A stretch of 64,000 bases of DNA from Symbiodinium natans (GCA_905221605.1 CAJNDS010000113.1:310174-374173), one strand, 5' to 3'; shown: positions 29,861-39,610, numbered from the stretch's first letter. A program made the numbers and translations. The notes: generated by a model not told the origin, from the sequence alone.

Positions 29861-29965
29861 GCTATAAGGAGGGATCCCTAGAAGGGACCCTTAATCTCAT
29901 TCCCCTATAAAAAACCTCTAAGGTCCCTAAAAAAGGGTCCCTCCTTTAGTCCCTTGAGGTTTAGG
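29861..29965. mobile_element. MITE family G
   Basis: GGAGGGATCCCTAGAAGGGACCCTTAATC ... AGGGTCCCTCCTTTAG is a foldback. Its reverse complement matches the 56.5-kb copy (AGGAGGGACCCTTTTCAGGG ... AGATTAAGGGTCCCTTCT). Confidence 0.75.
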
Positions 29966-29999
29966 GTCTCGCTTGCAGGGTCTAGCTCCTCAAAAAAGC

Positions 30000-30480
30000 G
30001 ATGGCTGTAGATACGGTTTTGAGGGCTGGGCCCCCAAATTCCAAATCACAAAGAGAATGGAAACATGGGCATGAACTGGGAAGCCGCTTTCCTAGCGATA
30101 GGGTGCCCCCCCGCCACTCCCCCCTTAAAGGCTAAGTCCAAAACCGAAATCCTAGCAGCCATGTACTGTTTGCAGGGGTAACAGACTTGGCCAAAGGGAC
30201 TAGCTGATCAGGGTGTACCAATTATCCGGAACTAAGAACTTTTAATCGTTGCGGCCGACTCTGCTACAGAATCCTAATCTGACTTAGGGAACATTTCCTA
30301 ATTCAGGGCTTTAATTAGGACGTGAAACATGCTCCAAAATATGATCCCCTTTATCCCAACAATATTCCAAGGGCACCCCTAAACCCTAAAACCCTAAACC
30401 TGAACCCCAAACCCTGCCCCCTTAAACCCTAAAACCTGAACCTTCCACCCTAAACCCGAAACCCGAAACCCTAAACCCTC
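30000..30480. other. No exon recognised
   Basis: Unique sequence with a C7 run and, from 30376, CCCTAAA-type repeats. No coding island stands out. Confidence 0.4.
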
Positions 30481-30534
30481 AACCCTACCATGAGGTAGGG
30501 GGGTGTTGGGGTAGGGGGGGGGGGGGGGCAGGGT

Positions 30535-30600
30535 TGTGCGTTCAGCCCGCCGTGAGCGCCGGACTTCGGTAGCTGGACCTGGGCACCGGCTGTAGAAGAA
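30535..30600 (-). CDS. Possible Arg/Ser-containing exon, block C
   Basis: After TTCTACAG the minus strand reads PVPRSSYRSPALTA or, in another frame, ATEVRRSRRAERTT. Both are compatible with an RS-type linker; unresolved. Confidence 0.35.
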
Positions 30601-31211
30601 ACTCTCTAGACCCAAACTCTCTAAACCCTAAACCCTAAACCCTAAACCCTAAACTTATAAACCCTAAACCCTAACCCCCAACCCTGAACACCCGAAACCC
30701 CAAAAGCCCTGAACCCTAACAACTCGGAACCCAAAAAACAGCCTAGACCCTAGAAACCAGACGCCCAGTAAACCCTAAACCCTGACACATCCCAAAAGCC
30801 CTAAAAGTCCTAAGCCCTGAGCCCTAAACACTGAAACCTAAGCCCCAAGAATGTACCCTAAGCTTTGGATGTTCCCCTTTAAACTAACAGTCCTTCGCAG
30901 AACTCAAAAAACAACCACCCCTAAACCCTACACCCTGTCAACACGTCTGCCCACAGCCTCAGGGATGTAGAGTTGATAAGGGCTTAGGGTTTTAGGGTTT
31001 AGGGGTTTAGGGGTCAGGGTTTAGGCGTTAGGGCTAAGGACTAATAGGGTTCAGAAACCCTACACCCTGAACCCTAAACCCTAAGCCCTAAACCCTAAAC
31101 CGCCTAAACCGTTTAGGGATTTTGGGCTTGGGGACCACAACCCCTCAAGAGGCCATAAATTCCCAGCCCGAATCTGCAAAGAAATCCCTCAAAACCTCAA
31201 GCCTGGCCCTA

Positions 31212-31525
31212 GAGCCCTAAGAAGCCCCAAGAAGCCCTTAAGAAGCCCTAAGAAGCCCTAAGAAGCCCTTAAGAAGCCCTTAAGAAGCCCTAAGAAGCCC
31301 TAAGAAGCCCTTAAGAAGCCCTAAGAAGCCCTAAGAAGCCACAAAGAAGCCCTAAGAAGCCCTAAGAAGCCCTTTAGAAGCCAACTTAAGAAGCCCTTAA
31401 GAAGCCCTAAGAAGCCCCAAGAAGCCCTAAGAAGCCCTTAAGAAGCCCCAAAGAAGCCCTAAGAAGCCCTTAAGAAGCCCTAAGAAGCCCTTAAGAAGCC
31501 CTTAAGAAGCCCTAAGAAGCCCTAA
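31212..31525. repeat. AGAAGCCCTTA minisatellite
   Basis: About 30 units of AGAAGCCCTA or AGAAGCCCTTA (10-11 bp), with a few substitutions. Confidence 0.97.
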
Positions 31526-31539
31526 ATCCAGAAACTTAC

Positions 31540-31583
31540 GGGCCCCGCCCTTTCTTCTCGGGTGGCTTCGACAGCGTCACCTT
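31540..31583 (-). CDS. Basic linker exon with consensus donor, block C
   Basis: The 44-nt exon reads KVTLSKPPEKKGRG on the minus strand between GCGCAG|AAG and CC|GTAAGT. It follows exon 31656-31762 across a 72-nt intron (31584-31655) made of TTTAGGG repeats, with GC donor CAG|GCCGCC. Confidence 0.65.
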
Positions 31584-31655
31584 CTGCGCGATGTGTTGAT
31601 TCCCTAAACCTTAAACCCTAAACCCTAAACCCGAAACCCTAAACCGGTCGGCGGC

Positions 31656-31762
31656 CTGAGCCGGGGGGGGCTCTTGAGATGTTCGTCGTGGCTTTGTGGG
31701 TTTGGGGAAGACGTCAGGGGTTAGTGCTCCGCCGGTGAACATGTTGCATATTTGCGTGGGCA
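31656..31762 (-). CDS. Linker exon, block C
   Basis: It reads PTQICNMFTGGALTPDVFPK then PTKPRRTSQEPPPAQ on the minus strand. The GC donor (GCTCAG|GC) is in phase 0 with 31540-31583. Proline-rich, basic interdomain segment. Confidence 0.6.
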
Positions 31763-32432
31763 CTCAGCGCATAAGAACCCTAAACCCTAAACCCTAAACC
31801 CTAAACCCTAAACCCTAAACCCTAAACCCGGGTTTTGGGTGCATGGTTTGGCCCGAATTCCTAGACCTAAAATTTAAACCGGAAAAACCTTGTCACAGCT
31901 CCCTACGTCAGACAGACCCGCTTCAAACTCTAGAATTGTGGCCATGACCCTAAACCATTAACACCCAAAATTCGACACTCCAGTCCGAGTAATTGACCGG
32001 ACGTGCCAAGTAGTATCTCAACCTCTAAACCCCTCGAATCTCCTGGAACCTCCTGAAGCCCCTAAACCTCCCAAACCACCGAAATCCCCTGCACACCCTG
32101 ATTCCCTGAACCCCCAAAACCGCCTCAGCCCTGAACCCCCTCAACTCCCGAGCCTTGATAGGGTTTCCCCAAGCATCGGACCTCCAGGGGGGGAGGGAGG
32201 AGGGGAACCAGAAATATTCCACAAGCCTGGAACCCTAGGGTATGGGTTTAGGGATAAAAAGGGTGCCACTTGTTGTTTAAAAAAACCCTAAACCCTAAAC
32301 CCTAAACCCTAAACCCTAAACCCTAAACCCTAAACCCTTGATCAGGGGGCTTACAAGGGAACCTACACCGGGCTTCGGGTTCAGGGTTGGCCTGATTTTC
32401 TGTAGTACAAAGCACTGCAGGTTCTTAGCTTT

Positions 32433-32536
32433 GGAGTAGACCCTGGAAAAACAAAGTATATACTTTTTAGGTATAAGTAGCTATTATAGGAACCCAGAGC
32501 CAAAAAACGTAGTAAAGTGTAGTACTCCAAAACCCA
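32433..32536. mobile_element. MITE family I
   Basis: CTTTGGAGTAGACCCTGG ... TATACTTTTTAGGTATAAG ... TAGTACTCCAAAACCCAG; terminal inverted repeats with mismatches. A sibling lies at 57466-57585. Confidence 0.75.
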
Positions 32537-32707
32537 GGGTTTCAAGGCAGTAGCTCAGATCTACCAATATCCCTTGTGTGTGCGTGTGGGATCGACCCTG
32601 AATTCAGGTCCAGGGGTAGTTCAGGGTTTGGGGCTTAGGGTGAACCCATATCGATAATGAAAGGGCCTTCTGTCAATGAAGCCTTTTCATGAGGCCAGTT
32701 AGAGTAG

Positions 32708-32813
32708 GATTTGGGGTGTTCCCCCTTATACGAACAGTCCTTAGTAGGGATGATCATGAAACGGGTGACTATAATCCCTACTAAGGACAGTTAGTATAAG
32801 GGGGAAAATCCCA
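32708..32813. mobile_element. MITE family B, complete
   Basis: TTGGGGTGTTCCCCCTTATA ... GTCCTTAGTAGGG ... CCCTACTAAGGAC ... TATAAGGGGGAAAATCCCAA. Long foldback arms; no coding capacity. Confidence 0.85.
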
Positions 32814-32939
32814 ACCCTAAACCCTAAACCGAACCCTAAACTCTAAACCCTAAGGCCTAAACCCTAACAATCCCAAAGTAGGATCCTTAGGAGGAAACTG
32901 GGAGCTATGAGAGATCAGCAAGATCAGACAGTCTCGACA

Positions 32940-32982
32940 CAGTTGCACCACGAGGGGCCGATTGTGTGAGTCGCCCAAATCC
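32940..32982 (-). CDS. RRM exon (beta4), block C
   Basis: It reads DLGDSHNRPLVVQL on the minus strand, the beta4 strand that closes an RRM. The acceptor is TTTTAG|G, a telomere-like motif. Phase 2 fits the donor of exon 33330-33397 (CA|GTGCAA), giving IRQMDQ-DLGDSHNRPLV. The 3' end is approximate. Confidence 0.65.
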
Positions 32983-33329
32983 CTAAAATTTAAATCCTCA
33001 ACCCCAGAGCCTCAACCCTACACCCCAAGCCTCAACCCTCAACCCCTGACAAAGCCTAAACCCCAAATCCTAAACCCCAAACTCTACACCCGAAACCCCA
33101 AAGCCGCGCGAACCCTAAACCCTAAACCCTAAAGCCCTTCAGTCCAAAGCACTAATTAAGCATTGAAACCCAAAAAGCGCTGGAGGCCCTAATCCTGATA
33201 CGCTGAACCCTAATGAAGCCCTAAACCCTAAACCCTAAACCCTAAACCCTACACCCTAAACCCTAAATAAACCCTAAACCCTGAACCCTAAACCCTAAAC
33301 CCTAAGAAGGCGTGGTCTAGGAGTTGCAC

Positions 33330-33397
33330 TGGTCCATCTGCCGGATCGCGCTGCTGGCGGCGTCGGCACTGTCGAAGCCCAGGAAGCAGAAGCTTTC
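33330..33397 (-). CDS. RRM exon (beta3/RNP1-alpha2), block C
   Basis: The 68-nt exon reads ESFCFLGFDSADAASSAI then RQMDQ on the minus strand: RNP1 (SFCFLGF) plus helix alpha2. Acceptor GAGCAG|GAA, donor CCA|GTGCAA. The acceptor lies in one copy of a 19-bp duplication whose partner is at 33589-33607 (see intron 33398-33594). Confidence 0.8.
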
Positions 33398-33594
33398 CTG
33401 CTCCTGGTCGGGTTTAGGGTTTAGGGTTTAGGGTTTAGGGTTTAAGGTTTAGGGTTTAGGGTTTAGGGTTTAGGGTTTAGGGTTTAGGGTTTAGGGTCTG
33501 GGGTTTAGGGTTGGGATGTTCCCCCTTCTACTACCAGTCCTTAATTGGGATTCCCTATTCAGGACTGTTCGAAGAAGGAGGAGGAAGAGCCTTC
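33398..33594 (-). other. 197-nt intron of telomeric repeats plus MITE B fragment, GA-AG type
   Basis: Copies of a 19-bp exon sequence (two mismatches) lie at 33392-33410 and 33589-33607. On the minus strand both contain CCAGGAGCAG|GAA. Splicing from the first GA to the second AG removes one period and leaves FGQEQ-ESFCFLGF in frame. The insert is TTTAGGG repeats joined to a broken family B element (33514-33580). Confidence 0.6.
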
Positions 33595-33704
33595 CTGCTC
33601 CTGGCCGAAGGCCCGGTCTTCTGTTCGGGGGTTTAGGGTTTAGGGTTTAGGGTTTAGGGTTTAGGGTTTAGGGTTTAGCCAAAGGCCCGGTCTTATGTTC
33701 GGGG
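33595..33704 (-). CDS. Remnant of the RNP1 exon's 5' part, split by a second telomeric tract
   Basis: The minus strand reads TEDRAFGQEQ (33595-33626) directly before the intron. A 26-bp segment (33605-33630) is repeated with two mismatches at 33679-33704 around a 48-bp TTTAGGG tract. Without the insert the exon would read QPRTEDRAFGQEQESF from acceptor ACGAG|CAA, in phase 0 with exon 34763-34852. The upstream copy has a TAA, and how this insert is spliced is unclear. Confidence 0.45.
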
Positions 33705-34199
33705 TTGCTCGTTTAGGGTCTGGGGTTTAGGGTTGGCATGTCCCCCCTGAAACTAACAATCCTTATAGTACCCTGTTAGAAAGAGTTTTTTTTAGCTGGA
33801 CTCACCTTTTCGGGCGCGACTTTTTAGAGCTTCGGGTTCCAAATATACTACATGCAGGTTTCCGAAGATAGACCCTTCTAGGAACGGTGGCTTTCATAAG
33901 GGTTCCATTTCTTGTTTTTGGGGGCAGGAAGTGTGTTATTCGGGGGGACTCCTCGTGAAATCCCGATATCGACTGGATTGTGGAGTCGTGGCTCACAGGG
34001 GACGAAAGCCTCACATGATAAAGAGGATCACACCTTACATGGTCAGTTCTCTAACCCTGAACCCTAAACCCTCAACTATAGCCCCTTTTTTGGGTGCCCT
34101 GAATACGAGGGGGCCGCCTTATCATAAGGATCCCAAAAGGGACCATTCTTACGAGAAGTGACCACATAGCACCCTGCCAAATCAACAACTAATTTATGG

Positions 34200-34312
34200 G
34201 GTGCATAGGGCTTATAGGGTTTATAGGGCTTATAGGGTTTATGGGGTTTATAGGGTGTACAGGGTGTATAGGGTTTCTAGGGTTTATAGGGTATGTAGGG
34301 TTTTTAAAGATC
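34200..34312. repeat. TATAGGG-type decamer repeat
   Basis: GGGCTTATAGGGTTTATAGG and variants: a 9-10-bp cousin of the telomeric unit. Confidence 0.85.
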
Positions 34313-34762
34313 AGGCCACAGAGCTAAGCTGGAGTCGCGTTAAGGAACCTAAGCTGGCGAAGTTGCCCTTAGTTGCTGAGTTCATAAGCCCCGAAAGAGT
34401 GTAAACTTTCAGGTCTACAGGGGATTATGGTATCCCAAAAAATGTAAGGTGTTCTCGCTCAGCTACTAAGTGCCATAAGAAGGATACTTGACGACTTAGT
34501 GAATGTAAATGCCTTAACAAGACCCCAGCACGCCTCTCACAAACGAACGAAGGCGCTTGCGGATCAATACCGAAACACCATACCTATCAACAGCATAAAC
34601 CCTGCAATAACACCCCAAGAACCCCATACAGCCTGAACCCTATAAACGCTAAAAACCCTATAAACCCCATAAACCATAAAAACCCTATCAACCCTATAAA
34701 CCGTATAAACCCTCCAAACCCTCCAAACCCTACAGCCTAAACCCTAAACTGCAACACCCTGC

Positions 34763-34852
34763 ATCTGGAGTGTCCTTGGTCTTGTGCTTCAGGGAAACAA
34801 ACTCGATCTCCCCGAAGGTGTTAAAATGATGTCGGATGTCCTCCTCGGTAAC
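34763..34852 (-). CDS. RRM exon (alpha1-beta2), block C
   Basis: The 90-nt exon reads VTEEDIRHHFNTFGEIEFVS then LKHKTKDTPD on the minus strand, a textbook RRM helix alpha1 and strand beta2. The acceptor is GTGAAG|GTT and the donor GC type (GAT|GCAGGG). Phase 0 on both sides joins it to 36177-36224 (GNLPAK-VTEED). Confidence 0.85.
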
Positions 34853-35501
34853 CTTCACACTTTGGGCAGTTTAGGGTTTCGGGTTTAGGGTTGAGGGTTG
34901 TTAGGGTTTTGGGCGGTGATCTGTGCTATTGCTTCTGTGCTCTTTTCTGGGACTTCGCGGCTGTGTGGATGAACCTGACCCTAAACCCTGAACCCAAAAC
35001 CCTAAAAGCCCTAAACCCTAAACCCGAAACTAAACCCTAAACCCCAAACCCCCTTTGCCCAAAGAAAGCAAGCCAACTGCAACCCTCCACCCTGAATCCT
35101 CAACCGGATGGCACCTCTGCTAGCATGGGGCAACTGATACTCTTAGAAAACAAGAGCACCTTGCTCTTTTGATAGGAACGGGATTAGGGTTTTGCGTTTA
35201 GGATACAAGGCCGTGATCTCGATAGGACATCAGAGAAGTCGACACCTTCTTCTTGGCACACAAGCAGCGAGTCAGTGAGTCCTTTGTTTGTAAACATAAG
35301 CACGGCAAGTGCTACCGGTGATACAAATCCTTCCTTTTATGAGGAGCTTCCGCCTGCTCTCAGTAAGATCTATTAGAAAGAGGGAATGCGCTACCGCTCC
35401 TTATATGAAATCGGCTTAGGGTTTAGGGTTAGGGTTTAGGGTTTAGGGTTTAGGGTTTAGGGTTTAGGGTTTAGGGCTAGACCTCTTGCTCTGAACACGT
35501 C

Positions 35502-35705
35502 ATGTCAAAAAGAGCGTTTATGCTGGATCAAACTATACACAATACTATTCGTCGTATCAAAATAGGGTTAGCCTGCTGCCTTCTTTGTCCAAAAAAATGG
35601 AGAGCTCATTCTTCTCTGAATGAGAACTACCCAAAAGAGCTTCCTGAAGCCAACAAGAAAATGAGCGAGCTGCATTGTTCCTCTTGGCGATCACACTGCT
35701 TGTGA
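35502..35705 (+). other. Unique AT-richer segment with open plus-strand frame
   Basis: Open for 67 codons on the plus strand but with no splice context or domain; unlike the neighbouring exons. Kept as unassigned. Confidence 0.25.
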
Positions 35706-35729
35706 TGTGCTTCATATCAACAACTAGCC

Positions 35730-35845
35730 CCAAGAGTAACCTTAAAATGGAAATGGCACCTTCTATTTAAATCTAAAGGGTCTTATAAACGAACCCAAAC
35801 CCCCAACAAAGAATAAACGCCTATATACTCTGGGTCCTAGAAGAC
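35730..35845. mobile_element. MITE family A
   Basis: TAGCCCCAAGAGTAACCTTA ... CTAAAGGGTCTTATAAACGA ... TACTCTGGGTCCTAG. Confidence 0.7.
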
Positions 35846-36176
35846 GAGAGCAGCCCTGACCCTCTGAATAAAACTCCCAGACTCGGTTCTTAGGGTTTAG
35901 GGTTTAGGGTTTAGGGTTTAGGGTTTAGGGTTTAGGGAATCAACCCGAAAAACGGAACTCCAAACGCCCTGGAATGTTGTGGATCATCTGTGGCACAACC
36001 GCACACGTGAATCTGTTGGGGGGGCGGGGGGGAATTAAAACGTTTCGGGCATAAGATGTACGGTGTAGGGTTCAGGGACATATCCCCTTCAACCTGCAGA
36101 TGATTTAGGGTTTAGGGTTTAGGGTTTAAACCTAAACCCTAACCCTTAAACCACAAACGGATGGTGGGGTCCGCAC

Positions 36177-36224
36177 CTTTGCAGGGAGGTTGCCAATATA
36201 GATGCGTCGCTCTTCGTAGCCGGC
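36177..36224 (-). CDS. RRM exon (beta1/RNP2), block C
   Basis: The 48-nt exon reads AGYEERRIYIGNLPAK on the minus strand; RIYIGNLP is a perfect RNP2. The acceptor is CTCTGCAG|GCC and the donor AAG|GTGCGG. With 34763-34852, 33330-33397 and 32940-32982 it makes one complete RRM over 3.3 kb of genome. RRM proteins bind RNA, and the downstream RS exon suggests a splicing role (inference). Confidence 0.85.
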
Positions 36225-36244
36225 CTGCAGAGCCCACTCACAGG

Positions 36245-36720
36245 TTTAGAGTCTAGGGTTTTAGGGTTTAGGGTTTAGGGTTTGGGGTTTGGGGTTTAGG
36301 GTTCCCCTTTAGAGTCTACAGGTTTATAGGGCTTTAGGGTTTTAGGGCTTCAGGATTTTTAGGGTTTTAGGATTTTTAGGGTTTTAGGGCTCTAGGATTT
36401 TAGGGCTTTAGGGTTTTAGGGTTTAGGTTTCAGGGCTTTAGGGCTAAGGGTTCAGAGGCGAGGGTTTAGGTTTAGGGCTTCAGAGTTTCGAGTTTAGGGT
36501 TCAGGGCTTTAGGTTTAGAGTCTAGTATAGGCCTGCAGGGCTTTAGGCGGCTTTAGGGCTTTGTATGGTCTAGGGCTAGGGTTTAGATTCTCGGGTTGAA
36601 CGCTTTACAGCCTTAGGGTCGGGCTTAGGCTTTAAGGTTGAGACCTGAAGTAGGGTTTAGGGTTCAGGGTTCAGGGTTTAGGGTCTAGGGTTGGGACCTA
36701 AGTAGGGTTCTTAGGGCAGA
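36245..36720. repeat. Degenerate GGGCTTTAGG / GGGTTTAGG repeats
   Basis: Variants with TTTAGGGC, TTTTTAGGG and similar units; no exon seen. Confidence 0.8.
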
Positions 36721-37340
36721 GCTGGGGGGTTTCGGGCTTCAGGGCTCACAGAGTAGGGCTCAGGGCTTCGGGGTTTCGGAGTGGAGGGCTTAGGTTTCCG
36801 CGGTGAGCTAGGAAACTTCAAGCTCATGGGATCCCCTACTATGCCCCCCAGGTTCCCCCCATAACTAAGTCTATCTAGGGCTAATTCAGTCTTAATAAAG
36901 GGGGGGAAGCTGGGGAGGGGGTGTAGTTTTGAGGGGGGGTAGTTGGGGTACCCCATGATAAGCCCAAACCACTTTTTGCTGGAATGGGCTCTGGGAGGGA
37001 AGCGCCCCCCCCCCCCCCCCCCTCTTCAACAGAAATAGTAGCGGGTACTATGGGGGGCCCTCGCTACGGTGTAGGGATGGAGGAGACGGGGTTCGGGGTT
37101 TGGGGTTTAGGGCTTCGGGTTTAGGGTTTAGGGTTTCGGGCTTAGGGATGTTGAAGTTTCAGGGGGATGGGGTGGCAGTTCCAGGCTTCAGGGCTTTCAG
37201 GGTTTCAGGGTTTAGGGTTTCAGGGTTTGTTTTGCAGACTTTGTTTCGGGTTTAGGGTGAGTTTAGGCTTTAGGGTTTAGGGTTTAAAGGGTGAAGGGCT
37301 ACTAAACCAGAAACCCAAAAAGTCTAAAGCTTAACTGTTT
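36720..37340. repeat. Degenerate repeats, C15-17 run; no exon recognised
   Basis: A long C run at about 37005-37022 and GGGTTT variants. No coding island. Confidence 0.6.
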
Positions 37341-37344
37341 GCTA

Positions 37345-37456
37345 AGTAAGGATACAGTGGCAGCATGTCCGGCGAGAAAAGAAGATTCCCAATGGCCTCG
37401 TGACACTTCTTATCAAGTGGAAGAAGTGGTGAAATCATCCGGGGATCCAGAATCAT
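37345..37456 (-). CDS. Coding exon, unidentified
   Basis: It reads MILDPRMISPLLPLDKKCHE then AIGNLLFSPDMLPLYPYL on the minus strand, after acceptor GCGAG|ATG. Clear non-repeat coding composition with hydrophobic leucine/proline segments. Not RRM. Family unknown. Confidence 0.65.
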
Positions 37457-37659
37457 CTCGCACGTAGCTAAACTTCATCCTAAGGGCTTAGGGTTTGGGG
37501 TCTAGGGTTTAGGGATTAGGGTTTAGGGTAACCCTAAACCCTAAACCCTAAACCCAAAACTCCTGAACCCAGGCACATCACGAGCCTTGACTTGCAGCTT
37601 CATGGGATGCGAAGACCCAGAGCCTCGTCTCTGAAGGTATGAGGGGGGCAGGGGTATAA

Positions 37660-37735
37660 CTAACGGGGGTATAAGGCATAAGGTACAAGGTACAAGGCAG
37701 AAGGTATAAGGCATAAGGTATAGGGGGGCTCTAAG
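37660..37735. repeat. ATAAGGCATAAGGTAC minisatellite
   Basis: GGTATAAGGCATAAGGTACA-type units, about 7-8 bp period. Confidence 0.85.
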
Positions 37736-37905
37736 GGGTGTATAAGGGTGACATACGGGGGGACATAAGGGGGTAGAAGGGTGCGTGGTCCCTGGGAAAC
37801 ATCCCTTATATACCCTCTACAACCCAGGTTCCGATACTTCAGAACCCTGGAAAGGAGGTGCGGGACCAATTTTTGGGGCCCATAAAACTACCCTTAGATT
37901 GTCAG
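37735..37905. mobile_element. Foldback family H, diverged copy
   Basis: TTATATACCCTCTACAACCC ... GGGGCCCATAAAACTACCCT matches the family H right half at 38.4 and 57.1 kb. Confidence 0.6.
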
Positions 37906-38390
37906 GGGGGGTTTTGGGGTTAGGGGGCTTTGGGGGTTTATATGGATTTATATAGGGGTTTGAACTTTACGGCTTAGGGTGGTAGGGTGGGGTTTATAGG
38001 GAGTAGTTTCAACTTTGGGCTCGGGAAAGTGGGGCTTCAGGGTTTAGGGTTGTTGTGTGCGAGCAGGCAAGGGTTTAGGGTTTGGGGGTGCAGTGTTTTC
38101 GGGGATTAGTGCTCGCCGAACTTCTCGCCAAATTCCCAAACCCTCAAACCCCCCACCCTTGAGCCCCAAACCCTGTTGAGCCCCAAAACCCTTGAGGCCT
38201 GTAGACCCTGAGCTCCCTGCAAACCCTACTGCAGGTCCCAGGTGTCGATGCTAAGCCCTAAACCCTAAACGCGAAACCCCTAAAGCCCCGAAGTCCCAAA
38301 CCGCAACCCCCTAAACAATCAAGCCCTAAACCCCTAAAGCCCTAAACCCCTCAACCCTAACTTCAACACCCTCAATCCGACAATCTTAGG

Positions 38391-38531
38391 GTAGTTACCT
38401 AGTCCCTTAGTATGGGCCCTTATATGGGGACTCCCTTTCCATACCCCCTTTATACCCTCTACAACCCAAGGGCCCATACAGCAGAACCCTTTAAAGAACC
38501 ATATTAACGGGCCCCATGAAACTACCCTTAG
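38391..38531. mobile_element. MITE family H, uninterrupted copy
   Basis: CTTAGGGTAGTTACCTAGTC ... TTTATACCCTCTACAACCC ... CATGAAACTACCCTTAG; inverted ends of about 13 bp. It serves as the empty-site reference for the copy at 57.1 kb. Confidence 0.8.
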
Positions 38532-38685
38532 ATAAATAGCCCTAAATCAACCCTAAAGCGTAAATCTACCCTAAAACCCTAAACCCGAAACGCTTGAGCC
38601 CTAACCTCTAAACAATCAAGCTCTAAATCCTAATCCCTCAGCCCTAAACTTAAAAACCCCTCAATCCTATAATCCTACAAAGGAC

Positions 38686-38772
38686 TAAAATCGCCCTTGT
38701 GCGACCAGTCCTTAAGAGGGGAGTATAGTACCCCGTACTATACTGTCTACTAAGGACTGCTAGTAGAAGGGT
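38686..38772. mobile_element. MITE family B, diverged
   Basis: TCGCCCTTGTGCGACCAGTC ... TAAGGACTGCTAGTAGAAGG; foldback with the family core. Confidence 0.65.
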
Positions 38773-38861
38773 GATAAACCCTAATCCCTAAACCCCAACC
38801 ACTAAACCCAAACCCTAAACCCTAAACCCTACAGTACCCCCACTATCCCAACCTAAATCAG

Positions 38862-38880
38862 CCGATACGGTGCAGGGGGC
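38862..38880 (-). CDS. Exon part downstream of a telomeric intron
   Basis: It reads PLHRIG on the minus strand directly after acceptor GATGCAG|GC. Either TGA follows, or a further GC donor (ATCG|GCTGAT) is used. Confidence 0.5.
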
Positions 38881-38968
38881 CTGCATCCCACCAGTAGCCC
38901 CAAACCCTAAACCCTAAACCCTAAACCCTAAACCCTAAACCCTAAACCCTTCTTAAGGCGGAGGGGGC
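38881..38968 (-). other. 88-nt telomeric-repeat intron flanked by a 26-bp perfect duplication
   Basis: An identical 26-bp sequence lies at 38874-38899 and 38962-38987, separated by 62 bp of CCCTAAA repeats plus TTCTTAAGGCGG. On the minus strand each copy reads GGGATGCAG|GCCCCCT. Splicing first GC to second AG removes exactly 88 nt and restores GYWWDAG-PLHRIG. Confidence 0.75.
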
Positions 38969-39046
38969 CTGCATCCCACCAGTAGCCATGGTTGGACTTG
39001 GGAGGCTCCTGGCCAGTAAAACTGCAGCCCTTCAGGCCCGAGGGCT
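38969..39046 (-). CDS. Coding exon upstream of the telomeric intron
   Basis: It reads PSGLKGCSFTGQEPPKSN then HGYWWDAG on the minus strand. GC donor GATGCAG|GC. Strong coding composition; family unknown. Confidence 0.65.
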
Positions 39047-39126
39047 CTATTGGGGTTAGGGTTTAGGGTTTAGGGTTAAGGGTTTAGGGTTTAGGGTTGA
39101 CAGACGTTACAGGGTTTAGGGCTTGG

Positions 39127-39205
39127 GGTTTTCGACGCGTTTATTTCGTAGTACGGATGCCTCGTCAGCATCCTCGGCAACGAGATGTCCAGAGACATCG
39201 TCACC
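39127..39205 (-). CDS. Coding exon, unidentified
   Basis: It reads VTMSLDISLPRMLTRHPYYE then INASK on the minus strand. Just upstream a tandem 11-bp direct repeat (GATTCGGTGAC twice) breaks the frame. Confidence 0.6.
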
Positions 39206-39387
39206 GAATCGTCACCGAATCATCGCTGCTACCAAGGTTTTGGGGAGTTAGTGCGCTACAGGGGAGACATTAGAGATGACGGCAAGTTATCGTCATGGCT
39301 ATTTATGGCTTTGCCTACTTACCCACATGTCTGCGCGTGTGACCGGAACCCCTTGGCTGTTTCATACCTGAACCCCCAACCCTACTT

Positions 39388-39484
39388 GGAAGCCCTATTG
39401 ACTTGGCAAGTAGGGTTAGTCAGCTGGGTTATGGGGGATTTTAAGAGGGTTTTTCTAGGGGGTACTACGTAAGCTTCCAAGTAT
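39388..39484. mobile_element. Foldback related to family D
   Basis: TACTTGGAAGC at the left pairs with GCTTCCAAGTA at the right; the interior is weakly paired. Confidence 0.5.
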
Positions 39485-39610
39485 GGCCTAAATCTTATAA
39501 GCCCTAATTGAGAGAAGCCCAGAAATAACAAGGGCCATCTCTTCTAGCTGAAAGGCGCTTTTGGTGGCCCAATGCGGTTTAGGGGTTTGGGGTTTAGGGG
39601 TTAGGGGTTC

